Source: Pedosphaera sp. (GTDB lineage: Bacteria > Verrucomicrobiota > Verrucomicrobiia > Limisphaerales > DSYF01). Taken from it: 33,252 bases of DNA. Numbering within the stretch: position 1 is the stretch's first letter; each line of letters begins with the position of its first letter. The stretch is from contig JAFMIZ010000020.1 in NCBI GenBank assembly GCA_017853715.1, forward strand, positions 1 to 33,252. Reading direction: 5' to 3'. The position numbers and the translations under genes were made by a program. The notes under the pieces are model-generated. The model worked only from the letters and a program-made list of their open reading frames with translations. It ran no database searches and had not been told where the DNA came from. Of the stretch, positions 14,797 to 23,501 are shown piece by piece.

Positions 14797-16083
14797 ATGG
14801 GTTCCGCCAACATAGCAAATCAGAGCGACGGGATTTCAGGTCCTCTGCAAGGCATCCGCGTGGGCGTGGTGGTGTTCTCACACTACCCCAGTGACCCGCG
14901 CCCCCGCCGGGCAGCGGAAGCAATGGCTCAAGAAGGGGCGCAAGTGGAGGTCATTTGCCTACACAATTCCGAAAACGAAGCCAGCGAGGAAGTGTTCAAT
15001 GGAGTCCGGGTTTCGCGCGCTCGTTTGAAGAAGCGCCGCGGCGGGAAGCTCACCTACATGCTGCAATACGCCAGCTTCATCTTCAACTGCTCCTTTCGTC
15101 TGGCGTTCCGGACGTTGGGCGGCCGTTTCAAGCTGGTTCACGTCCACAACATGCCGGATGTGCTGGTGTTCAGCGCATTGGTGCCACGGTTGCTTGGCGC
15201 CCGGGTATTGTTGGATTTGCATGACCCGATGCCGGAACTAATGATGTCCATCTTCGGCCTTCATGCGGAGAGCCGTGCCGTGCGTTGGTTGAAGTTCTTC
15301 GAGAAACTCAGCTTGGGGTTTGCCGATGCTGTGGTGACGGTCAATCTCGCCTGTAAAAAGATTTTCACCTCGCGCAGTTGCCGGGCGGAAAAGTTGCACG
15401 TGGTGATGAACGCCCCGGATGAGGGGATCTTCCAGTTCGCCGAAACTGCCCTTCACCAAAGCAGGCCTGCAGAAAAGCCTTTCGTGATGATGTATCACGG
15501 CTCGATCGTGGAGCGGCACGGGCTTGATCTGGCCGTGCAGGCCTTGGAACGGTTGCGTCGCCACGCACCCAATGCGGTGCTGCGCATCTACGGCAACAGC
15601 ACGCCTTTTCTCGAAGCGGTCATGCAGGACGTGGCCAAGCGCGGATTGTCCGGCGCCGTGCAGTACCTGGGGCCGAAGAACCTGAACCAGATTGCGGCTG
15701 CGATTGATGAATGTGACGTGGGGGTGATCCCCAACCGGCGCAGCATCTTCACCGAAATCAATACGCCGACCCGCATTTTCGAATATCTCGCGCGCGGCAA
15801 AGCGGTCATCGCGCCTCGGGCAGGCGGAATCACCGATTATTTTTCCGAGGACAGCCTGATTCTCTTCGAGTTGGGCAGCGTGGAGGATCTTGCCGAAAAA
15901 ATGCGCATCGCCCACGACCACCCCGATCAAGTGGCGGACTTGGTGCGACGGGGTCAGGTGGTTTACCAGAAGCATCGCTGGGCGCAGGAGCGTGAAGTAC
16001 TGGTGGACCTTGCCTTAAAACTTGTCGGCGGAGCCGAACGCACGCCCCACCGCAAGGCCACCGCAGGGTCGGCTGCGGCATGA
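14797..16083 (+). CDS. Glycosyltransferase family 4 (GT-B fold)
   Basis: Retaining glycosyltransferase of 428 residues that probably adds one sugar of the EPS repeat from a nucleotide sugar at the cytoplasmic membrane surface. The N-terminal half opens IRVGVVVFSHYPSDPRPRRA (about 20-39), typical of GT4 acceptor domains, and includes LVHVHNMPDVLVF and ARVLLDLHDPMPEL. The C-terminal half has MYHGSIVERHGLDLAVQAL, then near 316-335 the donor-site segment EINTPTRIFEYLARGKAVIA with the E-x7-E-like spacing of the family. The C-terminal tail is basic and Ala-rich. Start ATG 14797 follows the non-coding gap. Its stop overlaps the next gene's ATG by four bases (ATGA), so the next protein is translationally coupled to it. 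Confidence 0.9.
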   Translation: MGSANIANQSDGISGPLQGIRVGVVVFSHYPSDPRPRRAAEAMAQEGAQVEVICLHNSENEASEEVFNGVRVSRARLKKRRGGKLTYMLQYASFIFNCSFRLAFRTLGGRFKLVHVHNMPDVLVFSALVPRLLGARVLLDLHDPMPELMMSIFGLHAESRAVRWLKFFEKLSLGFADAVVTVNLACKKIFTSRSCRAEKLHVVMNAPDEGIFQFAETALHQSRPAEKPFVMMYHGSIVERHGLDLAVQALERLRRHAPNAVLRIYGNSTPFLEAVMQDVAKRGLSGAVQYLGPKNLNQIAAAIDECDVGVIPNRRSIFTEINTPTRIFEYLARGKAVIAPRAGGITDYFSEDSLILFELGSVEDLAEKMRIAHDHPDQVADLVRRGQVVYQKHRWAQEREVLVDLALKLVGGAERTPHRKATAGSAAA

Positions 16084-17738
16084 TCGGCGTCGTGGCAACG
16101 GAAGCGGAGCGCCCCTGGGTTGCGGAGTTCTTCGAATTGTTCAAGACCCCGTGGGAGTTTTGTCGCTCAGGCTCGAACTACGACGTCTTGCTCTGCACGA
16201 CGGGTGACATTCCCACACACATTTCAAAGCTATTGATTGTGTTCAGCAGCCAGCCCCTGCCAGAGGACGCCCGGTTAAATTTGAAGACGGCTGAATCGAA
16301 CGCAGCCCAGCTGTTGCAAGGGCCGGAGGGTGAGGTTCCAATTTATGGAAAGTGTTTGGCGTTTGAAGGCGGTCGGTCACTCGGATGGCAATTCGCTGGA
16401 GCAACTGGGGGGGGGGCAGTTGAGTCGAGTCTGCATGGCATGAGATTGGTGCGAGTGGGGTTCGATCTATTCGAGGAAGTGGAGCACTTGCTAACTCACG
16501 GTCAGCCCGTGCAACACGCGGCCATCCCTACGCTGGAACTGCACATTGCGATGCTGCGCCGATTGATTGTGGAGAGCGGGATGTTTCTGGTTGAGATCCC
16601 CCCCATACCACAGGGTTATTCAATGACCGCGTGTTTGACGCACGACATGGATCATCCTGGCCTGCGATTCCACGGCTTGGATCACACGATTCTTGGATTT
16701 TTGAAACGCGCGACTGTCAGTTCGCTAGTCAACTTCTTGCGAAACAGGTTATCTTTGGATCAGCTCTTACGGAACTGGATTGCAGCGCTGAAACTGCCGC
16801 TGGTTTATTCAGGGGTGGCGCGCGATTTCTGGCGGCAGACGGAGCGTTATATTGAACTGGAGGGAGACCTCGCTTCCACGTTTTTCGTTATCCCCAAAAA
16901 GCACGAGGCCGGGCAACGCGTCGGACGTCAGAATTCTCAGCGCCGGGCTTCCGCTTACGAAGCTGCGGAGATCGCGGAAGATCTCCGGGGAATAGTGGCA
17001 TCAGGCCGCGAAGTGGGCGTGCATGGTTTGGATGCCTGGATGAATGCAAGTCTTGGCCGTGAAGAGCATGAGTTGGTTGCAGCGGCCGCAGGCAATGGTT
17101 GCACCGGAGTGCGTATGCATTGGTTGTGCTTCGACAAGGATTCTCCCGCAACGTCGGAGGCGGCTGGTTACGACTATGATTCAACCGTGGGCTATAATGA
17201 ATGTGTCGGTTACCGCAGCGGAACTACGCAGGTATATCGTCCGCCCGGTGCGAAGAAATTGCTGGAGCTGCCGTTGCACCTGATGGACACGGCGTTACTT
17301 TATCCCGCCTACTTGAATCTTTCCCAGCAGCAGGCAGCGGAACGAGTCCAATCCATGGTCGATCACGTCAACCGCATCGGTGGTGTGCTGACAGTGAACT
17401 GGCACGACCGCAGCCTTGCCCCGGAACGGCAATGGGAGCTTCCGTATCGTCGGTTGCTGACTATGTTGCGCGAGCGCCGCGCGTGGTGTCCTCCTGCAGC
17501 AAAAGCGGTGAGGTGGTTTCGTCGCCGTCGGACCGCAGAATGGCAATCACAAGCTGGTGAGGGCGGCGTAGTGAAATTGCTCTTGCCTGAACCGGAAATC
17601 GCATTGCCCGGCATGGTAGTACATGCTTACAACCTCTCGGATGGTTCAGGCACACTGAAACAGCCCGCTAAATTACCGCTGCCAACCCAAGGTGCCGGTA
17701 GTGTCGCAATCAACCGGGCCGGACTTGTTCGCGCCTAG
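16080..17738 (+). CDS. Polysaccharide deacetylase-like protein
   Basis: A 552-residue protein with an NodB-like deacetylase core in its C-terminal two thirds. Motif 1 is recognisable as CLTHDMDHPG (THD at 187-189, metal Asp and His). HGLDAW near 315 and the GVRMHWLCFD and DSTVGYNECVGYRSGTTQVY segments (about 343-385) follow. LPLHLMDTALLYP and LTVNWHDRS (about 437-445) complete the barrel. The N-terminal roughly 170 residues have no motif I know; similar long forms occur in EPS loci. It probably removes acetyl groups from hexosamines of the polymer or of an intermediate (inference). No signal peptide is visible, so a cytoplasmic site is possible. The gene carries a ten-G run at 16407-16416 and a seven-C run near 16598-16604, both in frame as read. 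Confidence 0.8.
   Translation: MIGVVATEAERPWVAEFFELFKTPWEFCRSGSNYDVLLCTTGDIPTHISKLLIVFSSQPLPEDARLNLKTAESNAAQLLQGPEGEVPIYGKCLAFEGGRSLGWQFAGATGGGAVESSLHGMRLVRVGFDLFEEVEHLLTHGQPVQHAAIPTLELHIAMLRRLIVESGMFLVEIPPIPQGYSMTACLTHDMDHPGLRFHGLDHTILGFLKRATVSSLVNFLRNRLSLDQLLRNWIAALKLPLVYSGVARDFWRQTERYIELEGDLASTFFVIPKKHEAGQRVGRQNSQRRASAYEAAEIAEDLRGIVASGREVGVHGLDAWMNASLGREEHELVAAAAGNGCTGVRMHWLCFDKDSPATSEAAGYDYDSTVGYNECVGYRSGTTQVYRPPGAKKLLELPLHLMDTALLYPAYLNLSQQQAAERVQSMVDHVNRIGGVLTVNWHDRSLAPERQWELPYRRLLTMLRERRAWCPPAAKAVRWFRRRRTAEWQSQAGEGGVVKLLLPEPEIALPGMVVHAYNLSDGSGTLKQPAKLPLPTQGAGSVAINRAGLVRA
16407..16416 (+). repeat. Ten-G homopolymer tract inside the deacetylase gene
   Basis: Ten consecutive G encode part of ATGGGAVESS. 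The run is bracketed by CAACTG (16402-16407) and CAGTTG (16417-16422), a 6-bp inverted repeat. Poly-G runs of this length are classic slippage sites for phase variation; any change not a multiple of three would truncate the protein at about residue 110. It is open as sequenced. Confidence 0.7.
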
Positions 17739-17787
17739 GCAGAACATGCTATTGCCGGTTGCTCACTTAAAAAAGTATCCCTATTCG

Positions 17788-18446
17788 ATGAATCAGGTGC
17801 GGGCGAACTTTGGCGGGCTTATACGCGTCTTGGCCGTTTTGGCCATGGGTGCGACTGCACTGTCTGCAACTCAAGCTGACTTCCAGTTCACCGGCCGTGA
17901 GGGTTTCTCCCCAAATACCGGGCCGTTCTTGAATGGAACTCTTTCCCTAGACCCTGGCGATGTTGGAACGATTGCGCCCTTTTCAAACGGCGAGAACGGT
18001 TCCTCTGCGACCTTTCTGTCTACGAGCCATTCCTCACGGGGTTGTATGACTTGTGGAGTTTCGGCGGAACACCGGGGATATATGTAAAGGACGGTCCAGC
18101 CAATTGGTCTGGCGGCGCAGAAAATTTTTCACCTGACCACTGGATTATGCGCACGAGCCTCACTGGCACCACCGTGGGCGGATGGACGCCGGTATTTTTC
18201 GGCATTTATTTTTACACAAGTCCCGCAGGTATTGATGGGCCCGCGCTGCTGCCGCTAGCGGATCCCTTGAGCAACCCCAACGAATACGATCTAACTTTTT
18301 TTCTGCAGCTTCAGGATGAGACCCAAAACCTGATGGACATTACCGGGCCGATTTTCTCCGTCCAGAGCGTGCCCGAGCCGACTGCCTTCGCCTTGTTGCT
18401 GTCGGGGGGGATTATCCTACGTGCGGCCAAGCATCGCCGCAACTAG
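17788..18446 (+). pseudogene. PEP-CTERM sorting-signal protein, frameshifted as read
   Basis: A small exported protein for exosortase processing. From ATG 17788 the first frame gives MNQVRANFGGLIRVLAVLAM followed by GATALSATQA, a signal peptide, and then about 45 residues to ENGSSA. From about 18009 the coding sense continues one frame over (DLSVYEPFLTGLYDLWSFGG) to the stop at 18444-18446. Adding a single G at 18008-18009 joins the two parts into about 219 residues; without it translation stops at 18087. The C terminus is a textbook PEP-CTERM tail: VPEPT, a hydrophobic stretch (AFALLLSGGIIL), then basic AAKHRR. PEP-CTERM proteins and EPS loci go together in exosortase-bearing bacteria. No exosortase gene is in the window. 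The lesion may be real or a base-calling error. Confidence 0.8.
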
Positions 18447-18516
18447 CGGTCGATTCCGGCAGACTTCATTTCGCAGCAGGGGTGAATCCACTGGGAGGAC
18501 TGCACATTCTAATTTC

Positions 18517-19530
18517 ATGAGCACTACCAAAACTGCCGTTGCCCAGATCGGCGTTGGCTACTGGGGACCGAATCTGCTACGCAACTTCTCGGCGTTGCCC
18601 GATTGCGCCGTCAAATATGCCGTGGATGCCAGCCCCGAGCGCCGCGCATTCGTGGAATCGAATTTTTCGCGGACTCGCGCCGTGGCGGAAGTGGATCACG
18701 TCTTGAACGATCCCGAGGTGCAGGCCGTCATCGTGGCCACGCCAGCCGCCACGCACTTCGACCTCGCGCGCCGGATTCTTGAGGCGGGCAAGCATGTCTT
18801 CGTGGAGAAACCACTCGCCACCACCGTGGCAGAAGTGGACGAACTGGGACGCATCGCCGCCGCACGCGGTCTCGTGGTGATGGTGGGACACACGTTCATT
18901 TACAACAGCGCTGTCCGCCACGTGAAGCAGCTCATCGAGGCGGGCGATCTCGGTGAGATTCGCTACATCTACAGCCAGCGACTTAATCTTGGCCGCATCC
19001 GCTCCGACATTGACGCGCTCTGGAACTTCGCGCCGCACGACATCAGTATTGTGCAATACTGGCTGGACGACCCGGCGCCAATATCCGTTTCACGCCAGGG
19101 GATGGCTTACATGCAGGAAGGCATCGAGGACGTGGTTTTCATCAACGTGGTCTATCCGAACAAGATCATGGCCAACATCCACGTCAGTTGGCTAGACCCG
19201 CAAAAAGTCCGCAAGATGATCGTGGTAGGCTCCAAGAAGATGGTCGTCTATGACGACATAGCGGACGACAAGATCGCCATTTACGACAAGGGCATCGATA
19301 AGAAAGCCATCCTTGGGCAGAACATGGATTTCGATCATCCCCGCGGGCCAGAGTTCAACTATCGCAGCGGCGACATCCTTCTCCCCAACGTGAAGTTCGT
19401 GGAGCCGCTGCGCGTCGAGGCTCAGCATTTCATCGATTGCGTGCGCAATGGCAAAACGCCCATGACCGGCATCGCCCACGCACGCAACGTTGTGGCTGTC
19501 CTTGAAACCGCCCGCCGCAACGCAGCTTAA
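18517..19530 (+). CDS. Gfo/Idh/MocA-family dehydrogenase, WbpB/WlbA-like (copy 2)
   Basis: A 337-residue paralogue of the dehydrogenase at 12881. The Rossmann motif AQIGVGYWGPNLLRNF (9-24), Lys98 in FVEKPLATT and His174 in FAPHDISIV fall at the same residue numbers as in copy 1. The C-terminal half is more diverged, and the final 30-residue extension of copy 1 is missing. It probably also oxidises C3 of a UDP-hexosaminuronate. The start ATG 18517 (MSTTKTAVAQIGVG) lines up with copy 1; an in-frame upstream extension to 18421 overlaps the PEP-CTERM gene and is unlikely. It is followed after 12 nt by the second acetyltransferase and then by the aminotransferase, so this copy sits in the complete three-gene order. 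Confidence 0.9.
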   Translation: MSTTKTAVAQIGVGYWGPNLLRNFSALPDCAVKYAVDASPERRAFVESNFSRTRAVAEVDHVLNDPEVQAVIVATPAATHFDLARRILEAGKHVFVEKPLATTVAEVDELGRIAAARGLVVMVGHTFIYNSAVRHVKQLIEAGDLGEIRYIYSQRLNLGRIRSDIDALWNFAPHDISIVQYWLDDPAPISVSRQGMAYMQEGIEDVVFINVVYPNKIMANIHVSWLDPQKVRKMIVVGSKKMVVYDDIADDKIAIYDKGIDKKAILGQNMDFDHPRGPEFNYRSGDILLPNVKFVEPLRVEAQHFIDCVRNGKTPMTGIAHARNVVAVLETARRNAA

Positions 19531-19542
19531 TCTATCACCTCC

Positions 19543-20016
19543 ATGGGAACTCCGCGCATCAAAGAATCCGGCATCGTCAATGTCAGTTTTGGCGAGAACG
19601 TGACTGTTGTGAATCCAGCCAACCTCTATGGCTGCTCTGTCGGCGATGACTGTTTCATCGGCCCCTTTGTGGAGATCCAGAAAGACACCACGATTGGCCG
19701 CCGGTGCCGCGTTCAGTCGCATGCGTTCATCTGCGAACTCGTCACCATAGGCGATGACTGTTTCATCTCACACGGCGCCATGTTCATCAATGACCTGTTT
19801 GCCATCGGCGGACCCGCGAAGGGACGCAAGGAACTCTGGCGTTCCACGCGCATCGGTTCCCGCGTCAGCATCGGCACAAACGCGACGGTGCTGCCCGTCA
19901 ACATTTGCGACGACGTCGTCATCGGTGCGGGATCAGTGGTGACCAAGGACATCAGCGAACCTGGCATCTATGTCGGCAATCCCGCACGCAAGCTGCGTTC
20001 GCTGCCCGCCCGTTAA
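19543..20016 (+). CDS. Hexapeptide-repeat N-acetyltransferase, WbpD/WlbB-like (copy 2)
   Basis: A 157-residue left-handed beta-helix acyltransferase. It shares the block order of copy 1 (ANLYGCSVGDDCFIGPFVEI, then QSHAFICELVTIGDDCFISH, then GAMFINDLFAIG). The GAGSVVTKDI and YVGNPARKLRSLP end is the family tail. It should form a trimer and use acetyl-CoA to acetylate the 3-amino group made by the neighbouring aminotransferase. It lies 12 nt after dehydrogenase copy 2 and 21 nt before the DegT/DnrJ-type gene. It differs from copy 1 in the loop around residues 86-96 (AIGGPAKGRKE), where the substrate may be contacted, so a different acyl acceptor is conceivable. Confidence 0.9.
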   Translation: MGTPRIKESGIVNVSFGENVTVVNPANLYGCSVGDDCFIGPFVEIQKDTTIGRRCRVQSHAFICELVTIGDDCFISHGAMFINDLFAIGGPAKGRKELWRSTRIGSRVSIGTNATVLPVNICDDVVIGAGSVVTKDISEPGIYVGNPARKLRSLPAR

Positions 20017-20037
20017 TCCTTTAACATTTCCAAATCC

Positions 20038-21138
20038 ATGAAAGTTCCATTCGTAGATCTCCACGCACAGTACCTGACCATCAAACCGGAAATTGATGCA
20101 GCCATCGCTGCGGTCATCACCGAGTCCTCCTACATTCGCGGCCCACACATGGAGGCTTTTGAGCAGGCTTGGGCCAAAACTGTCGGCGTGAAGCACTGCG
20201 TCTCCTGCGCCAATGGCACCGACGCAATCTACATTGTCATGCGCGGCCTTGGATTGAAGCCGGGCGACGAAGTCATCACCACCGCTCACTCATGGATTTC
20301 CACCACCGAGACCATCACGCAAGCCGGAGGTAAAGTGGTGTTCTGTGATACAGATGATGAAACGTTTACCATCGACGTTGCGCAGATCGAATCGAAGATC
20401 ACTCCCCGCACGGTGGGAATCATCCCGGTTCACCTCTACGGCCAGCCCTGCAATATGGAAGCCGTGATGGCGATCGCCCGGAAACACAAGCTGTGGGTGA
20501 TCGAGGATTGCGCACAAGCCCATCTGGCCTGTTTCAAGGGCCAGCAGATTGGCACGTTTGGGAAAGCCGCTACGTTCTCCTTCTATCCTGGCAAGAACCT
20601 CGGTGCCTACGGCGATGCTGGCGGACTCGTCACCAACGACGACCAATTGGCCGACTGGTGTTCGACCTACGCGCGGCACGGCGGCAAAGGCGAACACATC
20701 ATGGAAGGCATCAACAGCCGGCTCGATGGATTGCAGGCGGCCATTCTCAACGTGAAGCTGCCGCATCTGCGGAAGTGGACGGAAGCACGGCGGGCAGTGG
20801 CGGCACGTTACAATGAACTGCTCGCGGGCCTTCCTGGGCTGCGCCTGCCTCAAGTGGCTGCAGATCGCGACCACGTTTACCATCTCTACGTCATTCGCAC
20901 CGACCGACGAGATGCACTCAAGAAGCATCTCGGCGATGCGGGCATCTCGACCGTGCTCAACTACCCGAAGGCGCTGCCATTTTATCCGGCCTATTCATAC
21001 TTGGGGCATAAGCCCGAAGATTTCCCGGTAGCATACGCCAACCAGTCGCATATCCTCTCCCTGCCGATCTATCCGGAGATCACCGACGCGATGATTTCGT
21101 ATGTCGCCAGCAAGGTAAGAGCGTTCTTCAAAGCCTAA
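20038..21138 (+). CDS. DegT/DnrJ/EryC1/StrS sugar aminotransferase, WbpE-like
   Basis: PLP-dependent aminotransferase of 366 residues that would convert the 3-keto sugar made by the dehydrogenases to a 3-amino sugar. The N terminus KVPFVDLHAQYLTIKPEID (2-20) is diagnostic. The CANGTDAIYI loop (58-67) binds the PLP phosphate, VIEDCAQAHLACF (154-166) carries the ring-stacking Asp, and Lys186 in SFYPGKNLGAYGDAGGLVTN (181-200) is the Schiff-base lysine. SRLDGLQAAILNVKLPHL marks the subunit interface. It is the only aminotransferase of this type here, so both dehydrogenase/acetyltransferase pairs probably share it. It sits 21 nt after acetyltransferase copy 2. Confidence 0.93.
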   Translation: MKVPFVDLHAQYLTIKPEIDAAIAAVITESSYIRGPHMEAFEQAWAKTVGVKHCVSCANGTDAIYIVMRGLGLKPGDEVITTAHSWISTTETITQAGGKVVFCDTDDETFTIDVAQIESKITPRTVGIIPVHLYGQPCNMEAVMAIARKHKLWVIEDCAQAHLACFKGQQIGTFGKAATFSFYPGKNLGAYGDAGGLVTNDDQLADWCSTYARHGGKGEHIMEGINSRLDGLQAAILNVKLPHLRKWTEARRAVAARYNELLAGLPGLRLPQVAADRDHVYHLYVIRTDRRDALKKHLGDAGISTVLNYPKALPFYPAYSYLGHKPEDFPVAYANQSHILSLPIYPEITDAMISYVASKVRAFFKA

Positions 21139-21166
21139 GTTTCCACTCCAGAAGGCCTGAATCACA

Positions 21167-22555
21167 ATGCCTCCCTTTCTGGCGCTTTTGCTCACGGGCG
21201 CTTTCATCACGTTTTTGTTTGCGTGGGAAGCGCGACGGAACGGAGGCTTTTCGCGTGCCCTCTGGCTACCGCTGGTATGGATGCTGATCACTGGCTCGCG
21301 ATTCGTCTCCCAGTGGTTGGCGATATGGGGAGTGCTGCCAGGCGGGGTCGGGGGCAGCGCGGGGGAAGGCAGCCCTTTGGACGCCTTGGTGTTTCTGGGT
21401 CTCATTCTCACCGGCCTTTGGGTGCTGCGCAAAAGGCGGCTCAAGCTCCGCGTAATCTTCCGTGATAACACATGGCTGGTCGTCTTCTTTGTTTATTGTT
21501 TCCTGGCCGTGCTCTGGTCGGACTTTCCCTTCGTAGCGGCAAAGCGGTGGATCAAGATACTGGGGCATCCGGTGATGGCCTTGATCATTCTCACCGAGCC
21601 AGATCCAGAAGGGGCCATTCGCGCCGTATTGAAGCGAATGGCATTCGTGTTCCTGCCCGCGTCCATCTTATTGATCAAGTATTACCCCCACATCGGGCGA
21701 GGATTCGACATGTGGTCGGGCGACCCCACCAACCATGGTGCCCACTTGAACAAAAACGAACTGGGCTACGTATGCATGATCACCGGCGTGTTCTTCGCTT
21801 GGAATCTGCTATTGGCGTTGAGGTGGCGCCGGTCGAAGGAACGTCGCGACGAATTGGCGCTGAGCGTAGGCTTCTTGGCGATGGTGGCGTGGCTCACCCA
21901 TATGGCGAAAAGTTCGACGTCCCTCGCGTGTTTGATGATTGGCGTTGCGGTGCTGCTGGTTCTGGGTAGCGGGACCGTCAAACTCCGACATTTGGGCTCC
22001 TACATCATTGGTGGTGTGCTGTTATTCCTCCTGCTGGATACAACTTTCGGGATCTACGCCAAAGGCGTGGCCTTGCTCGGGCGTGACCCCACTCTCACGG
22101 ACCGAACAGAGGTATGGGCTGACGCTATAAGCATCGTAAAGGATCCCTTTCTGGGGGCTGGCTTCGAAAGCTTTTGGCTGGGCGAACGCCTGCAGAAGAT
22201 GTGGGAAAAATGGTGGTGGCAGCCCAACCAAGCGCACAACGGATACATCGAAGTGTATCTCAACCTTGGGCTGGCAGGCGTGGCCATCCTGTTGGGATGG
22301 ATTGTCTCAACGTTCCTCAAGATCAAGAAGTCGCTGCTGGTGAGCTTTGAGTATGGTCGGTTCCGTCTGGCCTTCTTGTTCGTGGTTCTGGCTTATAACT
22401 ACACCGAGGCGACATTCAAAGGAGTGAGCTTGGTATGGACGATATTCCACCTCATCAGCATCGATTACGGCCGACGTGCTCGCTCCGCCAGCCCACCTGC
22501 GGCACAGAATTATTCCGCCTCCAACTATGGTGACGCATACCCCAACCATCGCTGA
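21167..22555 (+). CDS. O-antigen ligase / Wzy-type polymerase membrane protein
   Basis: Polytopic membrane protein of 462 residues with about ten to eleven hydrophobic segments. A large periplasm-type loop lies around residues 300-365 and ends with the family signature QAHNGYIEVYLNLGLAGVAI (about 357-376). The DRTEVWADAI and DPFLGAGFESFW stretches just before it are also typical of the Wzy_C/WaaL domain. It would polymerise lipid-linked repeat units or ligate the chain to an acceptor; the sequence alone does not separate the two. In an EPS operon the polymerase role is more likely. Its 3' end overlaps the start of the GT2 gene by 29 bases. No flippase (Wzx) gene is found in the window. Confidence 0.88.
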   Translation: MPPFLALLLTGAFITFLFAWEARRNGGFSRALWLPLVWMLITGSRFVSQWLAIWGVLPGGVGGSAGEGSPLDALVFLGLILTGLWVLRKRRLKLRVIFRDNTWLVVFFVYCFLAVLWSDFPFVAAKRWIKILGHPVMALIILTEPDPEGAIRAVLKRMAFVFLPASILLIKYYPHIGRGFDMWSGDPTNHGAHLNKNELGYVCMITGVFFAWNLLLALRWRRSKERRDELALSVGFLAMVAWLTHMAKSSTSLACLMIGVAVLLVLGSGTVKLRHLGSYIIGGVLLFLLLDTTFGIYAKGVALLGRDPTLTDRTEVWADAISIVKDPFLGAGFESFWLGERLQKMWEKWWWQPNQAHNGYIEVYLNLGLAGVAILLGWIVSTFLKIKKSLLVSFEYGRFRLAFLFVVLAYNYTEATFKGVSLVWTIFHLISIDYGRRARSASPPAAQNYSASNYGDAYPNHR

Positions 22556-23498
22556 ACCATCACAACCATTGCCGCGGTATGTGCTCATCACCCCCGCCCG
22601 CAACGAAAGCGCGTTCATTGAACGCACGTTGGAGTCTGTCGTGGCCCAAACACAACGGCCCGAGCGTTGGATTATCGTGGATGACGGTTCCACTGATGCC
22701 ACGCCGGAAATCGTGGAGCGATTTACCACGCGCCACGCATGGATAGAACTGGTGCGTCGCCCGCAGCGTGCTGACCGCAGCTTCGCCGGCAAGGCCCACG
22801 CGGTGAACGCCGGGTTGGAACGCGTGAAGGACATTCCTTACGAAGTGATGGGCAATCTGGACGCGGACGTTTCGTTTGAACCCGATTACATGGCCTTCGT
22901 GAACGCCAAGTTTTCTAGCGACCCAAAACTCGGCGTGGGTGGCACGCCGTTCACGGAGGTGGGCGGATATGATTCCACGCGGGATAGTTTCGAGGGACAA
23001 AATTACGTGGCGGGTCCGTGCCAATTGTTCCGCCGCACTTGCTGGCAGGAGGTCGGTGGTTACGTGGCCAACAAAGCGGGTGGTGTGGACTGGATTGCGG
23101 TGATGACGGCGCGCATGAAAGGTTGGACCGTGACGGCGTTCCCGGAAAAGCGGTTTCATCATCACCGTTCGATGGGCACCGCCCAACGCGGCATTCACGC
23201 TTCGATGTTTTCCTACGGCGAGAAGGATTATTACCTCGGCGGCTCACCCATATGGCAGCTATTTCGCTGCACCTATCGCATGGCCAAGCGGCCTTATCTC
23301 ACCGGTGGGCTGGCCTTGCTCGCAGGATACGTCTCCGCCGCCGTGCGGCGAGTGCCCCGCGCGGTCAGTCCTGAACTCATGCGCTTTCACCGGGCTGAGC
23401 AGATGAAGAAACTCAAGGCCGTGCTGCGGTCGGTCGCGCGCATGAAGAAGGTGGATAACTTCGCCATCAACACCCGCGCCAGCAAGAATACTCCCTGA
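22527..23498 (+). CDS. Glycosyltransferase family 2 (GT-A fold)
   Basis: Inverting glycosyltransferase of 323 residues. YVLITPARNESAFIERTLES (18-37) opens the domain. WIIVDDGSTDATPEIV (48-63) holds the nucleotide-binding DDGSTD. GNLDADVSFEPDYM (109-122) has the metal-binding DAD, and GGVDWIAVMTARMKGW the acceptor-side region. FHHHRSMGTAQRG is typical of one EPS-associated subgroup. It adds one sugar of the repeat from a UDP- or GDP-sugar. The start ATG 22527 (MVTHTPT) overlaps the preceding gene by 29 nt; an earlier in-frame start would add residues unlike the family. The VpsJ-like gene follows after 3 nt. Confidence 0.9.
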   Translation: MVTHTPTIAEPSQPLPRYVLITPARNESAFIERTLESVVAQTQRPERWIIVDDGSTDATPEIVERFTTRHAWIELVRRPQRADRSFAGKAHAVNAGLERVKDIPYEVMGNLDADVSFEPDYMAFVNAKFSSDPKLGVGGTPFTEVGGYDSTRDSFEGQNYVAGPCQLFRRTCWQEVGGYVANKAGGVDWIAVMTARMKGWTVTAFPEKRFHHHRSMGTAQRGIHASMFSYGEKDYYLGGSPIWQLFRCTYRMAKRPYLTGGLALLAGYVSAAVRRVPRAVSPELMRFHRAEQMKKLKAVLRSVARMKKVDNFAINTRASKNTP

Positions 23499-23501
23499 GC
23501 C

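Noticed and set aside
15238-15975. A 245-codon minus-strand frame
   Set aside because: It is antisense to the first GT4 gene and shows no motif.
16598-16604. C7 run in the deacetylase gene as a second slippage site
   Set aside because: It is in frame and encodes a Pro-rich turn in a conserved region; without length variation data it is weaker than the G10 tract.
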